NCBI GenBank assembly: GCA_025024175.1
Contig: QCXZ01000137.1
Span: forward strand, 66,464,680-66,528,679
DNA length: 64,000 nt
Source of the DNA: Rhyzopertha dominica
Taxonomy: Eukaryota > Arthropoda > Insecta > Coleoptera > Bostrichidae
Direction of reading: 5' to 3'
The notes beneath the pieces were generated by a model. The model did no database searches and had not been told where the DNA came from. It saw only the letters and a program-made list of their open reading frames with translations. Both the position numbers and the translations under genes were made by a program. Positions 59,513-64,000 of this stretch are shown piece after piece (the stretch's first letter is position 1; each line of letters starts with the position of its first letter).

Positions 59513-59538
59513 CCGATGACGGCCAATTCGAGTCGAAA
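59513..59538 (+). ncRNA. hammerhead-like motif, weak
   Basis: CCGATGA at 59513-59519, then CGGCC...GAGTC and GAAA at 59535-59538. Spacing fits the PLE end motif but hairpin pairing is poor. Possibly a decayed solo PLE end. Confidence 0.25.
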
Positions 59539-60159
59539 GCGTATATTATTGTGCAAAATTTGAAGAAAGTAGATAAATGTTGCAGTAATACACAATCTTA
59601 AATTATGCAAATTTAGTTTAATTAGCAAATTTTTAATAAAAGCAGTGTAGCAGTGTTCTGTGCGTTCACTCTTTACAGTAGCTGTTACGCAAACTTTTAA
59701 ATTTATTCTTTATGATTTCTGTAAAATGACACAGTGTATTTTTGTTCCCATTTTCTTATCCACACCAACGCAATATTTCGCTCAGACAGAATACTAAATG
59801 CGATTAAGTACAAAGGCCAAGAACATCCAACGTAATCGCATTTTGCGGCATAATGGAATACTTATATTCCGCATTTGACTGGATCAGAATGCTTTGTGCT
59901 TCAAAGGAAAAAACCACAGAAAAAATGTTTCTGACAAAGCGATTCACGTTCTTCCATAATCTTGTTTTGTTGCCGTATGTTGAAGACACAGACATCAACA
60001 ACTAGAACTTTAAATGTGATAATCGCTTTAGAGCGTCTATAGTTATGCCTACAGATATTACACCTGCCCTCGTCAAGCTGGAGCAAACCTAATTTGGAGA
60101 ATCCCTGCTGACAACTTAATTATATTCCTGTGTCCACATCTACAGCCTGCAACCTAATT
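59539..60159. other. intergenic, nothing recognised
   Basis: AT-rich sequence without features that I can support. Confidence 0.4.
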
Positions 60160-60500
60160 CTATTTATATTCAAACCAACTATTTAGGCGTGACGGACTGG
60201 CTGTTTGAAACATAACCGCGATCCAATTGCTGATTGTATTACAGCATGGCGTGGTCCGGGCAGACTTTGAATGCGAATGCACGCCTACGCCTACCATAAG
60301 GAAAGGAAGTATACCATAGGGAGAGTCTGTTATGCGGCAAATAAAATTATGATTCAAACTGTAATATTGTAGAATCAATGGTAGTGCAACATCCAGAAGG
60401 AAATCTAAACTGAAAACAACAATGGGCCCAGTATACAACCCTGAGGTGCGCCACTAACAATAACAGAATCTTCAGTATAACTGATTTTGGCTCATCTTTG
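60160..60500 (-). mobile_element. LINE reverse transcriptase fragment
   Basis: The minus strand near 60470-60425 encodes VIVSGAPQGCILGP, the conserved G-P-Q-G block of LINE RTs (usual form SGVPQGSILGPLLF). It is followed after a frame change by short unrecognised stretches. The catalytic block is absent. Small dead fragment. Confidence 0.6.
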
Positions 60501-60589
60501 GTTCAACTGAATCAGTTATGGAAGAAATGTTTATTTGATAGTGTGTGGAAGTCTCCCAAACCAACCATAAAGTCACAATTTTTCTTTTG

Positions 60590-60720
60590 CGGAAATGCGT
60601 CATTTTTATTTTCTGGCCTTTAGAATAACTGAAATTAATTACATGAGAATACGTTTTGGTTTGGCATTCTAGGCATTTTTCTAAACATAAACAGACTTTT
60701 TGCGGAAATATACCATATTT
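60590..60720 (-). repeat. tandem-repeat fragment, inverted relative to 61290-61520
   Basis: On the minus strand, ATTTCCGCAAAA recurs 113 bases apart around a segment with ATGTTTAGAAAAATGCCTAG and CAGTTATTCTAAAG. The same unit appears on the plus strand at 61290-61520. The minus frame here is open for 103 codons but this looks fortuitous. Confidence 0.5.
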
Positions 60721-60799
60721 GTACATAGATAAAGTATTGCACGTTTCAGAATAATTTGGGCTGTACTTACAACTGGATCCCATAAACAGGCGCGTACAA

Positions 60800-61289
60800 A
60801 AACGTTCGAGAGGTATTTACATGTCGTTAAAACAGGAGCTCTCTCATTATATGTATATCAAGACCTGGTTATTACTTCATGCTGACCTGGTTATCGTAAG
60901 ATAAACAGGTAGAAACATTCGCGAGCTGTTTAAACAGGATGAACAATCACGTTGGGGTCACCAGTTATGGTTACTCATCTCCAGTTATGCAGGCGTCTCT
61001 GTCGAAAATTGGAAGGCCGGGATTTATAGTGTAGATTTGCCTTTTTACGTTTGTTTTATACTGAGTTGAAGCTATATTAAGCTGAGAAGAATAGATAATA
61101 TTCATTGATCTGTGTTAAAGGTGGGGAAGATGATTAAATACAATTTTTAGGTTATGTTAATTTTTCAATCAGGTTTTGCCAAAATCGATTTATTTATTTC
61201 TTGAAGTTTTTAGTTTGTGTTAGTTTGAGATGTGTCTTCGAAAACTTATTTTTGTATACGTATATTCAGAATGGTATTTAGAATATGAA
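60800..61289. other. spacer of the inverted tandem repeat, nothing recognised
   Basis: Mixed composition to about 61030, then AT-rich. No gene. Confidence 0.35.
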
Positions 61290-61520
61290 GTGAATTTAAA
61301 TTTCTGCACAAATAATTTCAGTTATTCTAGTTTACAATATCTTATCAAAAAATTAAAATGATGTATTTTAGCAAGAAGTTTTTGTGTTTTTATGTTTAGA
61401 AAGGTGTCTACAATATAAAACAGAAACATGTTTTCATGTAACCGGTTTTTCTAAAGTCGGCAAAATGAAAATGATACATTTCAGCAGAAAACGTTTTGTG
61501 ATTTGGTGTTTGGGGAGACT
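61290..61520 (+). repeat. tandem-repeat fragment, partner of 60590-60720
   Basis: About two units of the roughly 113-130-base repeat on the plus strand; TTTATGTTTAGAAAGGTGTCT matches the minus-strand unit at 60.66 kb at about 70 percent. Open for 64 codons from 61384; the peptide resembles that of the inverted copy (LCLExCLxxxTxT), as expected if both derive from one sequence. Confidence 0.5.
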
Positions 61521-62518
61521 TCTATATACTGACAAAGATTTTTCTTACAAAAATGTAGTTTTAACTAAAATAAGTTGACCCCTGCTTTTATATGTTTTAG
61601 TAGCTGTATTCTCTTGTTACATCTTCCCATAAGATTTAAGAAGGCATTATAAGATCGTCAATCATGGAGTATTAATCCGGTTGGTTAGTACGAAAGTCAC
61701 CAAACCCTATTGAATTGTTCACTTTCGGCAGTGATATAAGCTGCACCAGCTTCTATTATTATTGCAAAACAGCAAGTTATATGGAGAAATAAACTAAATG
61801 CATAACATAATGTAATATACCTGTAATAAATAAATAAATAAGATTGACATGCATACGTAGAACAGTAATATAACCGATTTTTTTTCAAGACGGTAGAACT
61901 AGCAAAAGGCTAGATATCTACACCTATAGCTTCGGTTAACTATCCAACTATTTATTATTGAATGAGCTATCAAGAACAGTACTGAATTAACACAAACTAT
62001 ATCCTATTTTGACTAAGTGCAAAAACATAAATTACAATGTGTAAACAATTATTTGATAACTCGTTGAACAAATGGAACGTTTAAAATAAATTTCATACTC
62101 AGTCGCTAGGGATTGTATTACCGAAGTTATTTTTGCTGAATTACGTTGGAATTCCCCTCACTGAGTTATAACAGCGTAAACATTGAACGAATAAAAAAAG
62201 AGAATTGAAAATCTATTGTGGGCTGGAAATTCGCGTGAATGTGAGGGATAGAAACAATTTAAATCTGATGTGTTGCCGTTTTAAATGTAACAGTTATTAT
62301 AACGCGATGTTATTTTAATGGTTTCAGTAATTATTTTTTTTAAATAGTGCTACTGCTTTGACGATAATGTCACTAGTTAGGTACTAATAGAAATACAGTC
62401 ACAGTAAAATAGTGAAACAACTATTAATTTTATTATGATAAAATATTATCTTGATCGATATCTGAATACTTTCAAAGCTACACTGTTTGTGAAATTTGTT
62501 GAAGGCACTATAGTAAAT
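61521..62518. other. intergenic, nothing recognised
   Basis: AT-rich with a short TAAA repeat near 61825-61845. No gene. Confidence 0.4.
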
Positions 62519-62636
62519 AGCTTGTAAACAACCTGGTTTTTGTTTGTGCTTTGTTTCACACTATTTATCGATCGTTTCTCAAGAAGCTACAGTCCTTGTG
62601 TGAAACAAAGTACAAACATAAACTTGTTTATAAGCT
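62519..62636. repeat. 118-base hairpin
   Basis: Arms 62519-62561 and 62598-62636 pair well (GCTTTGTTTCACAC against GTGTGAAACAAAGTAC), with a loop of about 36 bases containing ATCGAT. A miniature inverted-repeat element or small-RNA-like hairpin. Confidence 0.65.
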
Positions 62637-63519
62637 AGGTACCTAATATAGTTATTTATCTGTATATTTTTTACCCAGCAAAGTCTTTTGAAAATATATT
62701 ATTTTCGTTGTTCGTAAATAATAATATTGATACAAATATACACAGCTGTAAAAATACATGTGTTGGAATATAAGCACTTTTTTATCAATGTATATTGAGT
62801 CTTCATATGTCTTCCATGTGGAATATTTGTAACGGATCCGATTTTTTGCTGATGCTTATTTTACCTACAGCAGTTAGGGTTTGTTTTTGAAGATAGCGAT
62901 AAAGTAGTGCAAGTAATTTTCCATTTATTTCTGCTCTTTCCAATACAACTGAGGCTCATTCTTCTTATCTGAGCTGACAAAAAACGCAAATAAATAAACA
63001 CAAATAATAGCAGAACAAACATGGTCTACTGATAGATTAAAGAACTGACGTATATTTCCAAAAATAATCTGCATCATAGTTCTAACAAAGACAGGATGAT
63101 CCTGACTACGAAGATGCAAGTTTGTGTAGTATGTAATGATGAAGACAAAGACAAAGAGAGGCTATTAGTGCCCAATGTACCGGTGAGAAGAGTATAGGAA
63201 CTTATTGAAAAGTTAGCTGCTCGCACTATAATTATGAAAAAGCTCTTTATTAAGTAGATGGATTGTAAAGAAGGTAATGTATGAAAGCGTTCCTGGATTA
63301 GACATACAACAGAGAGTTAACGCGCAAGGAAAGTCACGTATAGATTATTCTAAATACTTTATATCTGATGATATCTTGTCCCAAAATGTGTACCAATTAT
63401 TACAAAAATAATTTTGTAAATAACAAATATAAATTGTTGTAGCTCAAAAAGGGTTTATTTAATCAATTCAAAACTTTTATTGCTACTCAATACTTTTGCG
63501 CCCGATATATAATATCTTG
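62637..63519. other. intergenic, nothing recognised
   Basis: AT-rich. No supported feature. Confidence 0.4.
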
Positions 63520-64000
63520 ATTTAATTGAAAATGTTTCCCACACAGAGCCTCTTTAAATTTGATGGGGCAAGGTCGGGGTGTGAGGAATGATCTCCAGTC
63601 CCCGTTTTTTTTGTGTATCTTGAATTAACTGCGGCGTATGTGGGTGCGCGTTGTCATGAGTCCATGATGTTTTGTGCCTTATTTGAATACGAACATATCA
63701 CTGTAACACTGGCTGTTGACAGTTTGTAGGTCTTTAAGGTAGTCACAATAACTAGGCCCTTGCGAGTCCTAGAATACTATCAGCATGACTGGAGACGGCT
63801 GGGACTTGAATTACTTCAGAATAGAGCCTTGTTTCATCACATATAATCATTTTCTAGAAAATGTTTCTTTTTCAATTAAATTCGTATTTTAAAGCTTTTG
63901 CCGGATTTACAGACTGCTTTTCTTGGAGGTATCTGTAAGTGGTCTTGGTACCCATCTCGCACAGGTTTTCTTGTATTGCAGCTTATTCTGAATAACATCA
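63520..64000 (-). mobile_element. mariner transposase relic, continues beyond the window
   Basis: Minus-strand relic of a mariner transposase. Near 63930-63970 it encodes CARWVPRPLT, the WVPHxL block before the catalytic core. Near 63800-63850 ICDETRLYSE holds the first catalytic Asp (usual form DETW). At 63632-63667 THDNAHPHTP holds the second catalytic Asp (usual form HDNARPHxA), followed by GLEIIPHTPTLPHQI, a decayed HPPYSPDLAPSN block in which the third Asp is lost, and a stop. At least two frame changes. The N-terminal DNA-binding region lies outside the window. Confidence 0.88.

Noticed and set aside
1..64000. CRISPR arrays, bacterial operons, ribosome binding sites
   Set aside because: No spaced short direct repeats or compact gene clusters; the content is eukaryotic transposon-rich DNA.

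Overview
This window looks like AT-rich eukaryotic DNA, most likely from an arthropod and probably an insect. The reasons are the mix of Penelope-like elements (PLEs), mariner and related DDE transposons, hAT elements, jockey/CR1-type LINEs and one Ty3/gypsy integrase relic, together with the absence of any bacterial gene organisation. Isolated N bases mark consensus ambiguities. I find no complete host protein-coding gene; the region reads as a large intergenic or intronic stretch. The only host-coding candidate is one exon on the minus strand (47618-47794: ATG, 59 codons, then a consensus GTAAGT donor), in a comparatively GC-rich, non-repetitive neighbourhood.

Layout. 1-5.9 kb: unremarkable AT-rich DNA. 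5.9-6.6 kb: decayed LINE reverse transcriptase. 10.7-11.7 kb: PLE relic with inverted ends. 12.9-13.3 kb: exact two-copy 186-bp tandem duplication. 15.86-17.02 kb: multi-armed palindrome. 17.15-18.39 kb: palindromic array of ~280-bp units carrying a hAT MITE with its 8-bp target duplication. 22.6-23.2 kb: sharp GC-rich island. 24.06-26.58 kb: mariner, a second DDE transposon, a PLE and a gypsy integrase packed together. 27.7, 28.6-29.1 and 30.6-31.6 kb: PLE and mariner remnants. 32.7-33.2 kb: LTR-like promoter unit next to a possible LINE tail. 35.11-37.98 kb: a young, almost intact PLE flanked by a 12-bp target-site duplication. 38.3 kb: second hAT MITE. 40.9-41.3 kb: LINE RNase H relic. 45-46.4 kb: TIR element and hAT C-terminus. 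48.1-49.8 kb: an old inverted double copy of the young PLE, split by a MITE. 50.1-50.4 kb: DDE relic. 52.2-52.8 kb: LINE 3' end. 55.1-56.3 kb: hAT relic interrupted by a tRNA-like insertion. 60.2-61.5 kb: LINE RT fragment and an inverted tandem repeat. 63.5-64.0 kb: mariner transposase running off the window.

The unifying theme is Penelope-like retroelements. At least four families or copies carry RT and/or GIY-YIG endonuclease relics. Where both ends survive (10.7-11.7, 35.1-38.0 and 48.1-49.8 kb) the 3' end is present as an inverted repeat. The PLE ends, and several isolated sites elsewhere, share a compact hammerhead-ribozyme-like motif (CTGANGA, one spacer base, short hairpin, GAAA). The rest of the window holds patches of higher GC and complexity without ORFs (about 10.0-10.6, 26.9-27.4, 33.5-33.7, 40.2-40.5, 44.2-44.7, 47.5-48.1 and 56.6-57.0 kb), which could be conserved regulatory DNA. 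That last point is inference from composition only.
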